Source: Setoptus koraiensis (lineage: Eukaryota > Arthropoda). From it: a stretch of DNA of 64,000 bases. Location: positions 16,554,001 through 16,618,000 of the forward strand of contig CM106586.1 in NCBI GenBank assembly GCA_048013815.1, read 5' to 3'. The notes under the pieces were generated by a model. That model was given only the letters and a program-made list of their open reading frames with translations, searched no databases and had not been told where the DNA came from. This document shows positions 1 through 13,620 of this stretch, in pieces. Position 1 is the stretch's first letter, and each line of letters begins with the position of its first letter. Position numbers and translations under genes: made by a program.

Positions 1-3000
1 TCAGCTGACCACTGGTCAACTAGCGCCGGTGAACCGGGCGCCGATCAACGAGCAGCAAATAGATACAAATCAATCAAGCGTCCCCGCTCTGCTGCTCTTT
101 TGGATCCTTTGGCCCGTTCGGCTGCCCGCTCCTCCGGCGCTGATGCGGCCAATTGGCCGGAGCCGGCCGGCACGACAGGCACAGATTGAGATGTAACTTG
201 TTGTTGTCGGCTGCCGATTTCAATATTGCCGGCCATGGCTTTTGTTGGCGCTGTCGCTCGCTATCCGGCATCGATATCTGCCAATATCTTCTGATATCTC
301 CTGATATCGCCACCGATATCTTGTAATATCGCCACCGATGCTTTGTAATATCGCCACTGACATCAGCGCCGGCGTCGCCGCCGTGGCCGACAATCGCAGC
401 GACACAAACGAGCGACGCAAACGAGCGACGCAAACAAGTTGTGACACACAATCGTCAATTGCCAGTCGAGTGCTCCGACGATTGCTGTTGTTGCTGCCGT
501 GAGCAAACATTTACGTCATAGGCACCTATAAAGGCTGCATCATGGTTGCATCATCATGGTTGGCAAATATTGATATTGTGTACCAATTGGCAAACAAAAG
601 CTGGCAAACAAAAATCGGTATGCATACGCGCTGTTGTTACACATACTGGCGCATTCGGCAGGTATATAGGTGTCGGTTGTTGTCCATTGTTGTGGCTTGC
701 GAGTGGCCTCGATGCGACCGCTCGTTGCCACTGCTTGTTGCGATCGGTTGTTGCGATCGGTTGTTGCGATCGGTTGTCGCGACGGCCGTCACAACAGACG
801 CTCGAGTTTGGGTCAAGTTTCAACAAACAAACTCCGAAAATTGCATGCCAACCTGAGCATTGTGCTGCCGGCCAACTTGTTGTCGGCTGCATCGACGCGC
901 CGGACAGCAGCAGCAGCAGCAAATCGACAATTGTCAGCCGGCGCAACAACGACAACAACAACAACAATTGAATTCCAACAGGTAACCAACAGGCTCAGCT
1001 GGTTGTGCAAGCATGTGACGCAATGCCAGCGGCCAGCAGTGGACAATGGACTAAGAGCAACAGTCGCTGTCGTTGGTCGCTGGCGCCGTGCAAGAGATTG
1101 CGCCGAGATAAATCGGACAACAATCATGACATAATAATTTTGTCATTATTGCTCAGCTCACCTTTGTTGTCGCTGCCGGTGCCCATTGTTGTCGTGCTCG
1201 CTGTGAGAATCGGCGCACACTCTCTTCGCCCGTCGATGGCCGCTCGCCGCACCGGCCCGATAGTCCGCCGACCGTCCGCTCGCTGCACACCGGCCCGACG
1301 GTCCGCCGATTGTCCGCCGAAAAATCTGGCAAAAAATCGAAAGGTCGGCCCGCCGAAAATCGAAAGATCGGCCGGCGAAAATCGATAGATCGGCCGCCGA
1401 AAATCGATAGATCGGCCGGCGCGAACCACGGCCGGCCGCCACCGTCGGGCCGGCCGCTGCAGCTCTGCGGGCTCGTTCCCGCCATTGCGACCGCCTTCGA
1501 GTCGAACCCGACTCGATCGCTGTAATTTGACTACGCGCCCGTCAATTGGTACGTTGTGACAACGCATCAGCGAGTGTCACATGAGCAAATGCCAGTCAAC
1601 GCCGGCCCCCCTTGCGTCATTTCGCGCAAACTTCAAGCCGCTACAGCTGATCGCCAGCCCCATCGCGACCACCCCTCCGCAAGCCTGCCCCGAACGGGGC
1701 GCCGCCGTGAGCCTTTGGTGCCCTATTTGCGCGAGCAATTATTTTTTCGTTTCATCGACGCGCTCGCAAGCCAAATAAATTGTATCAATAAATCACATTG
1801 TGCAATGGGCGCCGCCGGCCCGATCTTATCTGGGGCCGCTGCTGGCGCTCTGATCGCATCTCGCGCCACGGAACGGCTCGCATATGCTCACATTTGTGCA
1901 CAGTTTGTCACATTTTGTGCGCTCACCTGTCAAGTCGGCACCGCCGAAAGCGAGTTAAGCCGCGTTTGCTCGCCGCGTCAATCCGATTGCGTCGGGCCCG
2001 ACAGCCGCGCTGGCACAGTGGCGGGCCGGCACAGAGGGCGCCGCAAGGAGGCACCCGTGCGGGCAAGCTGCGCCGCGAGCGCCTCGCTCGGCCTCGGCGA
2101 CCGTGGCCGGTCACGGATTGTTGGGGCGCGACTCTGCCCGATATTTGCGCACTGCGGCTTGTTTTTAATTCTCGCTCGCAAATCTCGCCCGCAATCCGCG
2201 TCTCGCAATTCCCGACTCGCAATCCGCGACTCGCAATCCGCGACTCGCAATTCCCGACTCGCAATTCTCGTTCGCGTTAGACGCTCTTTTGGCCGGACAG
2301 TTTTCGGCGTGGTGTGCGTGTGTGTCGTGCCATTTGCACAATACCAGCTACTAACTAGCAGTAATTTGTCACTGTCATGTTAGAGATTTCAGCCATCGAT
2401 TGGCGCGCACCCGACGAGCCCTGGTGCGCGGTGCACGGTGCGAGGCGCACGGTGAGCGGTGCACGGGTGAGCGGTGCATGGTGCGCGGTGCGCGGCGAGC
2501 GGTGCACGGGTGGCGTGCGGGGTTACGGGGGCCAGTGGAAAGGTGACACGTTGCCTGGTTGAGACGGACGGGCATACAAGTGATTAGACAATTGACATCG
2601 GCCGATCGTGTGACGCGTCACGCCAAACAACTTCACGTGCCAGCGGAGCAATGCAACAATTCAAACAATGCTCTGGGTTGTTCATCATTATTTTGGTTGC
2701 TCGTCGCTGGTTTGCTGGCTGGTTTGCTGGCTGGTTTGCGTGCTCTCATTATCGTCTCCGCGCCGCCATTGTGCATAACCGGCCCGTCGGCCGCCGAAAC
2801 AGGACCGACGCGGCGGCCCGTCAACCGCCCAAATGGGACCGACGACGATTGACAGATTTACCTGGCGGCCCGGCGTGCAGCTCATTAGCGTTGCTTTGTC
2901 CGGCTGACCGCTGTCGGCCGCCAACCAATCGGCCGGACAAAGCCGGCGAAAAAAGCAGCGCCTGCTCAAAAGACCTGTGACTCACTCGTGATCGGTCAAT

Positions 3001-4737
3001 TATTATGAGCAACCACCGCAAACATGCGGCCCGTCGACCGCATGTTGAACGGGTGCGCGCCATTGTTGCCCGACCATTTGTTGATGTTCGCTTCGTGTGA
3101 CAGTTCAATCAATTATTGGATGACGTGCCAGCTCATTAAATGCGCCTCACAACCGCCCAGGCGACATTTGCTCCTTGGCCGCCCCGTGCCGCTGTCGCGA
3201 CTCGCCGCCCTGTGCCGCTGTCGCCCCAATCCGACGCCGGCCCGTTTGGGCAATCGGGCGAGAATCTCGGGAAATTTCCGGCCGTCTATTGCCCGCGCGC
3301 TGGCTCGGCCAACTGAGCGAGCCGCTAACCAGCCGAGCGGCCAACCAGCCGAGAGCGGCCAACCGGGCGAGCGGCGCAATCGCCCCAAATGCCCCGAATC
3401 GGGGCATTTGTGCGCAGTGACTGCGCAGCGACAAGTGCGACACGCGCGACAACGAAGCCAACAATGTTGCACAATGTTCGCCTGGTGCAGCCTTGGGCCC
3501 ACAATGTGCCGTCGGACGATTTGCGCGTGTTTCCTCTCGAATTGTGCGCAACTTTGCTCTCGAACGCTCGCTACAACTGTCGAGAAAGAGTGGCGAAGTA
3601 ACAGCCACTTGACTATATATATCCGCTGCGACAGTTATAGTTCAGCCTGAGTCAGTCAGTCTGACTCTGACACTGTCGGACTCTGACGCTGTCGGACTCT
3701 GGCGCTGTCAGTAGGCGGATAATCCCCGCGCGTTACACCACTGACATATGCGAAGTAACACCCCGCCGTGTGGCTTGGCGGTGCCCCGGCGGGGTACGCG
3801 GTGCCCAGCCGGTCGTTTTGGGGCCGACGTCGGGCAGGCACCTTTGCGGAGCGTCACGCTGTCTAGAGCACATTTCATTGTTGCGTTTTATTGTCGGCAA
3901 CAGCTGAGTCATGTGCAATTGCGACAATTTTCACAATTTGCGAGCATTGGTGCGGTGCGGGTGCGACGCGGTCGCTAAAGGGCACTTTTTGCAGTGGAGG
4001 GCACCTATTGCAGAGGAGGGCACCTATTGCAGAGCAGGGCACTTATCCTAGAAAAGGGCACTTCGCGTGCACCCTCTTGTGCGCATGCAGTGCGATCTTG
4101 TGCGCATGGCCATGCTTCTCTGTGCAGTTCGGGCAAGCAGCAGCAGCAGCCGCAACACAATTGGTTGGGTGCGGCCCCCTTGGCCCGCTTACATTGTGCG
4201 CGCTTGTGCGCGCTTGTGTGCGCTAGTGTGGCGGGGGCCGGCACAAGGGGCGACAAGAGGGGAGGCAGCCTGTATTAATGCGCACAAGCGTATGTTGCAT
4301 GGCAATAAAGTGCGCGTAAAGTAGCGAGCATCCATTAAGCGAAGTAGCAAGTTGATCTATCTCACTCGCGACTTGCAAGCCACTGTGAGTACTGGCAGTC
4401 GATTTGGCATTTTTGCTGCCTTAATCAATATCCATTCATTAGCATTATTCGCCTGTTCGGCCGAGTTTCAGCGTGAAGCGCGAACGCCGAGCCACGTCCC
4501 AGAGCAGCCACGTCGAGAAGAAGCTTCGAAAGAATCGCCGAAAGAATCGCCGAGATCGGCCAACGTGAAGATCGCCGAAAAGAAAAGAATCGCCCAGAAG
4601 AGGGCGAGCGAAGAACCCGAAGAAGCGAAGAAGCGAAGAGCGAAGAAGCGAAGAGCGAAGAAGCGAAGAAGCGAAGAAGCGAAGAAGCGAAGAGCGAAGA
4701 ACCTGAAGAAGAGAAGCGCCAACCAGCAAGCCGCTGC
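1..4737. other. GC-rich non-coding flank upstream of CBF-beta
   Basis: No convincing gene is seen. The sequence is rich in GGCCGGCC-like motifs and short direct repeats, and its open frames are long only because GC-rich DNA has few stops: they overlap on both strands and carry no recognisable domain. Local tandem repeats include a 14-bp unit near 2171-2270, GCACGGTG-like units near 2411-2512 and a GAAGCGAA-type array at 4617-4705 just before the CBF-beta start. Some of this is probably promoter or 5' UTR of the CBF-beta gene, but no transcription start can be fixed. Confidence 0.5.
4617..4705 (+). repeat. GAAGCGAAGA-type simple tandem repeat
   Basis: Purine-rich direct repeat made of GAAGCGAA and GAGCGAA units, ending about 30 bp before the proposed CBF-beta start codon. 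It probably lies in the 5' UTR. Confidence 0.7.
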
Positions 4738-7700
4738 ATGTATCAGTTCAGTCAAGAAGCAGCCATGATGTTGCCCTTCGAGACGCCAACCATATTTGAG
4801 CAATTGCCAAAATACATCTATCAGATGCCCGTCGTGTTCATCAATCAGAAGCGCCTGTTTGAGGAGAACGACCTGTTCAGACAATTGTCGCACGAGTCGC
4901 CCGTCAAATACACGGGCTACAAGGACAGGCCCATGGACGAGCGCCAGCGCCAGTTCATCGAGGACTGTCACTCGATCGGCCGAACAGAGGTGTCGTTTGT
5001 GCAAACGGGCAACCAATTCACATTGTTCTTCAATCCACATTCGAATCCCGCCTTCGGCAGCGAGGGCTGCGACTTTGAGAAGGAGCGCGGCAAGGTGAGT
5101 CGACATGACAATTTTTAGTTTATTTGACAGTTTGTCCCGAGTGATTTTGGGCGATTTTGAGCGATTTTGAGTGATGCAATCCAATTCATCTGGCTCGATA
5201 TCCGCCGACTGACGCCATTGTAATTAGCGCATCGGGGCATTCGCCAGCGGGCCAGCGGCACAGCGCGCTCACCACTGTGCCGCGCGCACTCGGCCGCACA
5301 GCCGAGCTGCGAATCGTGCAGCGCGCAATTATAGGCTCGCTCGCATATAGGCGCGCACTGTGACCAATCGCTGTGACGCGCCTCTGTGCACTCCAGCGCA
5401 TTTTGGCCGACGGGGCCCCGTGCGCAAATTTCAAAGTCGACAAAATACGATATGATACAATAGTGATAATAGTGGCGACTGTTAACTAATTAACCGATAT
5501 ACTAATTAATCGATTCACACGCATATAGGTGCACATCAAGTCGGGCTTCATACTTAACGGAGTGTGCGTTTTGTGGCGCGGCTGGATCGACATCCAGCGG
5601 CTCGAGGGCTTCGGCTGTCTCGAGTTCGACGAGGATCGGGCCGATCTTGAGGACTCGCTGTTGCGCGACAGAATGGACAAATACAAGGCACAAAAGAGGG
5701 ACTTTGAGCAACGCGAACGCATGTACAAGGCCGTTCAAGCGGCCGCCTCCTTCCCCCTGGCGCCCCAGCCGCCGCCGCCCCATCATCACCAGTTAATACA
5801 CTCAATGGCAGCGGGCGGCGCGCCCGTCCCGCCGCCACCGCCGCACTCCCTGTCGGACCCGTTTGGAAGCGCCGCCGCCGCGGCCGCCATGTCCCTGGGA
5901 GCCGCCGCGGCCGCCGGTTTTGCCGCTCCGCCCACTCACCTGTCGTCTCTAGCGTCTATTGGAGCGGCGGCACCCATGATTAATCAGCAACAACAAATTA
6001 AATCGTCTACGTCACCTCAGCCCCCAACGGCCAACAACAACAACATCAATACCAACAGCAGCGCACAACTGTTGCGACCGGGCTCGGTCGACTCGACAAA
6101 AACAACAACAACACCAGCAACAACAAACAATGCAACAACAAAAACAAGTGAACAACAACAGTTTCAGCAAGACGACGACCAGCAAGACGACGACAATATT
6201 CAAATTGACATAGAGAGCACAACAACCAACGACAATCAACAACAGCAGCCCCCCTTCATCAGCAGCAGCGCCAGGCACACGAGCAAGCCAACGTCGAAAT
6301 CCAGCAAGACACAACAACAACAACAACAACCAACCACAAACAAACTAGAGCAACAGACAACAAACAACGGTAGCAGTCACGTCATTGCGCCACCATGTCC
6401 GCCCATTAGCAGCAACAATCAGCAACCGTTTATGACAAGTGGTGGCCCGACCACGGTGCCACCACCGCTCGGCTTGGTGGCGGGTAGCGGAGGCCCGGGC
6501 GGCGGCCCAGGCGCCCTGGGTGTGCCGCCGGGCAGCCAGAGCGCGTACGCAGTTGCAGCGGCCGCCCTATCGCTCAATCATCACCTAGGCCAGCATCACG
6601 CCCATTTGGCGGCCCTATCGGCCGGTTATCCGGGTGCGGTTCTGCCAGCAACGCACGCGGGCGTGCCACCACCGCCACCGCTTCCAGCAAGCTACCCGGG
6701 CCTAGACGGCGGTGTGGGCGGGGGTCCGTTTGGCGGCCCAGTGCCGACCGGACACAATCTGCTGAGTCCCATCAGTATGGCCAAGAGTCAGGCTGCCGCT
6801 TTAGGTGGCGCCCTAAATGCGCTCACTAATTCACTGGCGGCCAGTCTGACATCGCCGCCAGGCGGCCAGCAACAGCAACAACAGCAGCAGTTCAACAACA
6901 ACAACAACAATCAATTGCATAATCACCACAATCACGGGCATCACAACAACAACGGCAACAACAACAATCATCATCATCAGCAGCAGCAACAACAACAACA
7001 AAAGCACATGCACAACCATCAATCTAATCAACACAATCATCAGTCTGCACCCTCGTCTCACCAGGCGCCCACACACAATCATCACAATCATCATCATCAC
7101 CATCATCATCAACAACTACCTGTGCATCATCATCACCAGCAACAACTGACCAATATAGGCGGCCAGCAGCACCCAACAGCAAACAACAACAACAACCGAC
7201 ACCACAGTAGCAGTTCGGTGAACAGCGACGACAGTGGCGCCACTCTGGTGGTGGGCGGTTGTTCGCCCCCGCTCGACGCACAACACCAACAACATCAACA
7301 ACAGCCACAGCAGGCACCAGCTTCAACTGGCAACAACAACAACAACAACACTAATTCGCAACATTACCACCAATCGGCGCATGCAAATCATCAATTAAAG
7401 TCAAGCTCTGCCTCGCCGTCGCCACTATCGTCGTCGTCGTCGTCGTCGGCGTCATCGACCTCCTCATCGTCGTCACTGTCACTGACGAGCTCACCATCTA
7501 TTGCGTCATCAAATCACCACCAGCAGAACAGCAGGCAGCATTTGAGTCAGGCCAACAGTGTGCCAATACTGTCTAGCAGCCGATCTGTCAACCACCAATC
7601 GTCACTAGGTGGCAACACAGGCAAACACCCCAACAGCCAGTCAGAGGTAAGTGTGTGTGTGAGGTCTAACTACTAGCTATCTTTCGTTGCTCGCCATTAG

Positions 7701-10700
7701 GGGCGCCCTGGTCGCCCGGATGATGATTGTTTTCGGATCGGAGCGGCGCTTCGTGCGAACGCGACCAAGCGTAAAGGTGGCGTTCGAAAGTTTGTTGCTC
7801 TTATGCAAACAACTGATTGGGGCCCTCGGCGCGGCGGCCAGTATCAACTGGCGCTGACAAACAGTCACTTCTCGCCCACGGCTTACGCAACAACGTGATT
7901 TGATACGTGCGACGAGCGATTTTTTCGCGTGCGCCCGCCGCTCAGTGGGCCGAGCAGCCGCGTCACCAGTGTCATCGGCGTCACCAGTGTCGCCAGCGTC
8001 GCCCGCGTCACTGGTGCGGGCCGGCGACGGCCGACAGTCGGCGCGACAACGGTGACATTAAAATCACGGCCCGCTTGTCAAAATATTTTGACGCGCGCTC
8101 TGCGCGCTCGCTTCTGGGGCGCCGTGCGCAAACAAATGTGCCCGCTCGTGTGTCGCTGCGCTAATAAAGAGGAAGCCAGTTAGCGAGCGCGCCGGCGCGT
8201 GCAAGCTCCCGCGGCCCCTATATGCCAGCCCGTGCGCCCGAGTGAGTGGCCCAGCCGGCGCTCGATTGGGGCCCGTCAATCGAGTTGTCGAGTCGTGTAC
8301 GCAAGCCGTTGGCAGGCAGTGGCTCAGTGGCCCAGTGGCGCATATTTGGCGTGGGGCCAACTCAATTTACTACGATTGCGTCATGTAATGCACGTGCCGC
8401 CGTGTGCAGCACACAGTCTGGCGCGCACACGTCCCCGGCCTGTGCCTCTTTTCGTGTTCTCGCTCGTGTTCTCGCTCGTGTTCTTGCTACGTGCGCCACT
8501 GGTGTGAGTGTGTGTCTGTCTGTCTGTTTGTGTGTGTCTGGCCCCAATTTGGGGACTCGACATTCGCCAGCAGAGAGACACTTGAGAGAGGCGCAGTTCG
8601 TGTGAGCCGCGCACAGCGAGACAAACTTCCGGAATGTAGCTGTGTCCGTAATGACACGCACCGGAACGGCTAGTCGTTGGTGTGTTTCCGCCGGCTATTT
8701 TTCGTTTAGTTTCGGCCCGTGGCTGCGACAAAATATCGGCGCCCACATTGGCGCAGCACTGTCGTCTCACAAGTTGTCAGTGGCACACAGCAACGTTGTC
8801 TCAATGGCACAGAGCACCGTTTTCTCACTGGCACACAGCACCGTTTTCTCACTGGCACACAGCACCGTTGTCTTAACGGCGCCCCATTGGGCAGCGGCCA
8901 GTGGCGGCGCGCCCCTTCTCTGGGCATTTCGCCGACCCAGTGGCGACTTTGTGTGCCGCTGCGCGCACACAGTCCGCACAACCAGCGCGCACTGTGCACT
9001 GGCAAGATCGTTATCACGGCTGCCAGCACCGATTTCTCGAGCCACCATTGTGTGTCTAGACTCTAGACCATTATGTGCATTGGCCAGGCACGAAACAAGA
9101 GACTGTCCGCTTTTTATCGCGCAACATCAGGCGCCATTTCATGGCAATGGCCGGCAGCGACACTGCGAGCACCTTCACAGGTGAGTCGGCGTGAGAGGCG
9201 GCCGCGGTGTGAGAAAATGGCACTTGTTTGTTTGTTGCTGGTGGCCGCGCCAACGACGGCGACAGCAGCAACAACAACAACAACAACGATAACAGCAACA
9301 ACGACAACAGCAACAACAACGACAACAACAACAGCAACAACAACGACAACAGCAACAACGACAACAACGACAACGACAGCAGACAAACGAGTTGCTGTTG
9401 TTGCGCGAACTAATGTGCGCACTTGTTTGCGCCGAGTCACGAACTTGCAATCGTGACTCAATGATACATTTGTTAGGTGCCGACACACACACACACACAC
9501 ACCGGCTAATTTGCATGTGACCTCTGTGTGTGTTAGCCGTGATTGCTCGGTGCGGGCAGTGGAGTCTTGGCGCCGCCACCCAGGCCAGCGGTCAGTTTGT
9601 TCTGAGTTCGAGCCAGGTGAGCGGCTCTGTTCGAGTTGCAACGGTCGCGGTGGCGACGCAGGCCATTGCGCAACAGTGGCTGCCCATTCATTGGCCTTGC
9701 GATCGGCAGGCCAAATCGCGCAAAACAACAAAATTGTTGCCGTTGTCGGTATCGGTGTTGCGCAATCACACAAGCCCGAATGGTGGCGCAATCACACAGG
9801 CGCGAACGGTTTCGCACAGGAACAATGGCTTCGAGCGATCAACAATTGCGGCCACAATTACACATCGGCCCGTGCAACCCGCGCCCGTTTCTGTGGGAGT
9901 GGGTCCGAACTAGATAGCGATCAGTCGGGACAGTGCGCATCTCGGCGTCGTGCCGCCGAAATGCGGCCCGCCACAGCCGCTGGGTGGCGAATTTAATGGT
10001 TGTGGCCGGTGTCGGATTCATTGCGAAATAGTCTGTTCTTGTTTGTGGCGTCCATTGCTCATCGTGCCGCACTGTCAGAGAAATTGTTGGCCAATATTGC
10101 GCGATATTCCCATTGGCACTCGACAGAGTGCGTTCGAGTTTGGCTGGGAGTTTGCGGAGTTCGCGGAGTTCGCGGAGTTCGCGGAGTTCGCCGCAGCTCG
10201 CGGCTGCCGATCGGTCGGAAATCACATCATTTGGCACGACCCAGAGAATGTGTCGCAGCGAATAAGTTGCACCATTCTTTGGGCCGGCAGCTCGCCGGTT
10301 GTTGGGGCCTGGGCGGCCCCAACAAGCGAGGGCCCGGCGGTTGTTGGCCAACGACGGCACAGCACAGCCGACCCGGCCAGCACAGAACAAATAAAACAAA
10401 TAGAGATAGACAATTATTGGGCAAACTGTCCGCTCGCTGTGACGTAATATAATTGGTGGGCATGAACATTGCATTGCCAGAGATATCGCAGTGTGTGTTA
10501 AATGATGCAACGACGCCATTGAAATGTACGCGATGAATAATAATAATAATCGCTGGCCACGTGCTGTAAACGTGTACGCGAACGCGTGCAAACAATCTCT
10601 CGCCCACATACGATGCCACGATGCAATACGATACAGAATAGGCCAACATGCAGCCGTGCATTGTATAATTAGTTGTTGGCCTCTCGTTGTAATGTATGTG

Positions 10701-11397
10701 TGCTTGTCGTCGAGTCACAACCGACAATTGTCGCCCTGTCTGGTTGTCGTGATTGAATAAAACGAGTCGACGCTTCCGATTATTTGCGATTCTCTCTGGC
10801 ACACACACACACATGGCCATTGAAAGGGATTATGTGCCACGAGAGTTGCGTCATTTTTATCCTTGTCAGCCCATAATGTCGGGTTGTGTGGCACCGCTGA
10901 CGGCTAGCCATTGGGCGACAACAGCGGTTATTTTCCATATCGCACCCCCACACGCACACACCGAGAAATTCTGTGACAGAATGGCGCGTGCTGCTCCAAT
11001 TCGGGAATCGCTTCGAACGGGACCGTTATCGAATTATTGAATTGTCGAATTGTCGAATCGTTGAATCGTCGAACTGTCGAATTGTCGAATCGTCGAACTG
11101 TCGAATTGCTTCTCATGCTATGATACACCAACAACTAACAACAACCGTTTTCTTGTTTTTCCATATATTCCCCCTATTAACTCACAACAACCATCACAAC
11201 AACAGAGTGAGCATCAACAACAACGCAAAAAGATACGCCACGGCCACAACAACCACCACCACAACCACCACCACCACACGCACCACAGCAACCACCATCA
11301 CGGCGGCCACCATCGTTCGGACGGGCACCACAAGTCGCTGAGTGGGCGAGTTGGCCAGGTTGGCGAGCCATCGCTCAAGAAGGAGACCTTCGCCTAG
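4738..11397 (+). CDS. CBFB: Core-binding factor subunit beta (Brother/Big-brother homologue) with long low-complexity tail
   Basis: Non-DNA-binding partner that stabilises Runt/RUNX transcription factors on DNA in the nucleus. Proposed exons are 4738-5094, 5529-7646 and 11206-11397. All junctions are phase 0 (AAG/GTGAGT, ATATAG/GTG, GAG/GTAAGT, CAACAG/AGT), giving about 888 aa. Family features read across the first junction: KYTGYKDRPMDERQRQF, then NGVCVLWRGWIDIQRLEGFG and CLEFDEDRADLEDSLL, ending in a charged helix (about residues 28-190). Known CBF-beta proteins are about 140-215 aa. Here exon 2 runs on into roughly 500 further residues of Ala/Gly/Pro blocks, poly-Q, poly-N, His-rich runs and a Ser block, and exon 3 adds a His-rich end finishing KKETFA. 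A poly(A) signal lies at 11529-11534. Exons 1-2 are secure; the exon 3 join is inferred from phase and splice sites, and unseen short exons are possible. Confidence 0.88.
8774..8872 (+). repeat. 24-bp tandem repeat, about 4 copies
   Basis: Direct repeats containing CACTGGCACACAGCACCG, with the last two units nearly identical. They lie inside the long CBF-beta intron. Confidence 0.75.
9259..9381 (+). repeat. CAA/CGA/CAG triplet array
   Basis: About 40 imperfect ACAACR-type triplets. They are open in several frames, so the apparent poly-T, poly-N and poly-Q readings are not evidence of a gene. Similar arrays occur at about 15360-15440, 16115-16215 (reverse complement), 17296-17412, 17593-17690 and 19180-19270. 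Confidence 0.8.
10147..10192 (+). repeat. 9-bp tandem repeat (AGTTCGCGG), about 5 copies
   Basis: Near-perfect head-to-tail copies of AGTTCGCGG inside CBF-beta intron 2. Confidence 0.8.
11029..11108 (+). repeat. 9-bp TCGAATTGT-type tandem repeat
   Basis: About nine copies of TCGAATTGT, TCGAATCGT and TCGAACTGT, located roughly 100 bp before the proposed CBF-beta exon 3 acceptor. Confidence 0.8.
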
Positions 11398-13512
11398 ATC
11401 GAGTGTTGTCTATTTAAACTATGCGAGCGAGTCTAAACTAATTATCCAGTTACTAGACTATAAAAGCGGACGAATTGCGCAGCAATATGTATCATAAGCA
11501 CCATTGGTAGTAGTAGTTGTAGCAGTGCAATAAACAAAGCAAACTCAGCATGAGCATTAAATTAACGGCAAACTAATTAACAATTAACTGATTAACCTGT
11601 GTTTGATTGACCTCGGCCGGTGTCAACTGTCACCGGGGGCGAGATTGCTTTTCCTCGACTCACCTGTCAGTTTATCTCTTCTCGCAACTTGTCAGTTTAT
11701 CTCTTATCGCAACTTGTCGCAAGCACTGTCTTGCGTCGCGCTCGTCGTCCAACAACAACCAACATGTTCAATGGATCGATGTATCAATATGCAAATTTGA
11801 CATGGCTCGATATTATGAGCACATCATCGCTGATAGTATCAACATAGTATCGCGCAGCCTATAAATAAATAAACAAACTGCATGTGACTTGCGCCGCCAA
11901 ACAAGACTATACAAGGCTATGCAAACACAAACAACAACCACCGATGTTGTCGCGATTGTCGCCGCCGCTGTCGCCACGGTGCCAATGAGACAACAATTGC
12001 GTCACAATCAACTCGCAAAAAACCTGTGTTGACCCCAAAGTGGCAAAAGTCCATTTTGACTGGTGTCGCCAATTGTCAGCACTCACTAAAACCGGTGGGC
12101 ACTGGAACCGGCAGCGACTTTGGCCATTTCTCAACAAAACTTGCAACCGAGTTCGCTGAACGGACCCATTTTGAGTAGATATTTGCAGCTTACATAAGTT
12201 TGTTGCACCGTTGCACCATTGCACCATTACCATTGCGCCATTACCATTGCACTGTCGCACCGTTGCGTCACAGCGCTCGAGTGGGGGCATCGGCAAAGTT
12301 GTTTACTTTGCTCCAATTTATGTTGCGTCACAACAAACACACTTACACAGTGTGTGTGTGTGTGCAGTGTGTGACGCAATAAGGCACAAAAACTATTGCG
12401 ATGCCGGGCCGAGTTTGAGAGTGCGCTCAAGTATGAACAATAATGACCCCAAGCTCTCTTATACTTTTCAGCTTTTGTCTCCATATTGCACCGCTGCACC
12501 GTGCTGCACCGCGCTGCACCTCGCTGCACCAGTGTCGGTGCGGTGCGCTTTTTTAGCGGGCGCACTTGTTGTGGCGACATGCCAGCGTGCGGCACAGGCG
12601 CACATCGATCGACGGCACATATCGAGCACAGCCGAGACGCTTGGGGCGGCCACTTGTTATATCAGCAGCTATTGCGCAATCAGCGCTACTTTGCCCGGCC
12701 AACCGATGCCCCGCTTACGCAACAACAACAACAACAACAACATTTGACAGCGCCGACCGAAAGAGGCCAACATTTGAGCGGTTGCGGCAAGTGCGCCGAC
12801 ACAAGCGGCCAGCGCAGCGCGCCACGAGCAGCAAGTGGCGGATAATGGCGCTGATTGGCAGCGCGCAAACGGGGGCCCGCGAGCGGAAAGAATCCATTAT
12901 TTCGCTCAAGTGATTTCATTATTTGATTGATTCTCGTGCGCCCTTCGACGGGCCGCCGGCGCGCCGCGCCGTTTTTTCGCCGCGATATCGGGCGCGTCAT
13001 TAGGCCGCCGCACTCTGGCTGGCCGGCCGAGTGGCTGCCAGCCGGAGTGTTTGTGCCAATTTATATCCGCTGCGTACGGTCGCCGCGTACAGCGGGTTGC
13101 CGCTGACAGCCGCGTACAGCGGGTTGCGGGCCGGATCGCGGCGTCCCGGTCGGAGCGGGCCGCACGCCGGAGCGAAGCACTTAAGCCGCGCACAGTGCGC
13201 CGCGGCTTACGCGGGCGGCCATACGGCGCGCACTGATTACAGTTGACCCCGGGCCCGAGTTGAACAGCGCCCAATAATGACGCAACTACCTACTGTCGCC
13301 AATAAGCGGCTTACGTCACGCTCGCTAACAAGCGAGCGGCGGGCAGGTTTGTTGTTCTGTGCTGCCTTCTAATGTTACATGCCCGTACCTATATCGGTCT
13401 CGGGGCGCGCCGCCCGGCCGTCCGCTGCGGGGCACCGCGCGCCCGACCGACGGCGGCCCACCGGTGGTGCCCTGGCTGCCCCACTGGCGGCGGGCCTATA
13501 TACGGCAGATGC

Positions 13513-13620
13513 ACAGCACAATATGCAGCGGATAAAGCACAATATGCGGCAGATAATGCACAACTTGCAGCGGATGATGCACAACTTGCAGCGGATGATG
13601 CACAATGTGGAGCGGATAAT
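13513..13620 (+). repeat. 21-bp tandem repeat, about 5 copies
   Basis: Repeats sharing GCACAACTTGCAGCGGATGA, with the central copies identical and the outer ones diverged. Confidence 0.75.

Larger units (their letters stand above)
7647..11205 (+). other. Intron 2 of the CBF-beta gene (3.56 kb)
   Basis: Non-coding, bounded by GAG/GTAAGT and CAACAG/AGT. It holds several tandem arrays (a 24-bp unit at 8774-8872, CAA/CAG triplets at 9259-9381, a 9-bp unit at 10147-10192 and a 9-bp unit at 11029-11108) and no recognisable exon. It is far longer than the other introns in the window. Confidence 0.6.

Noticed and set aside
3610-3660. TATATATA followed by TTCAGCC and TCAGTCAG as a CBF-beta promoter
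   Set aside because: Spacing is plausible, but it lies 1.1 kb from the start codon in a repeat-rich region and several other TATA-like words exist. Not enough to assign.
1-4700. Many long overlapping open frames in the GC-rich left end
   Set aside because: They occur on both strands at once, are rich in Arg, Ala, Pro and Gly, lack domains, and are expected in stop-poor GC-rich sequence.
9114-9791. Poly-Val, poly-Leu, poly-Thr or poly-Asn frames over triplet arrays (also at 15031-15476, 16036-16458 and 17230-17926)
   Set aside because: All frames of a CAA/CAG-type repeat stay open, so length is no evidence. No flanking domain or splice signals were found.
13505-13620. Regular 21-bp repeats as a CRISPR array
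   Set aside because: Head-to-tail repeats without spacers in a eukaryotic sequence.
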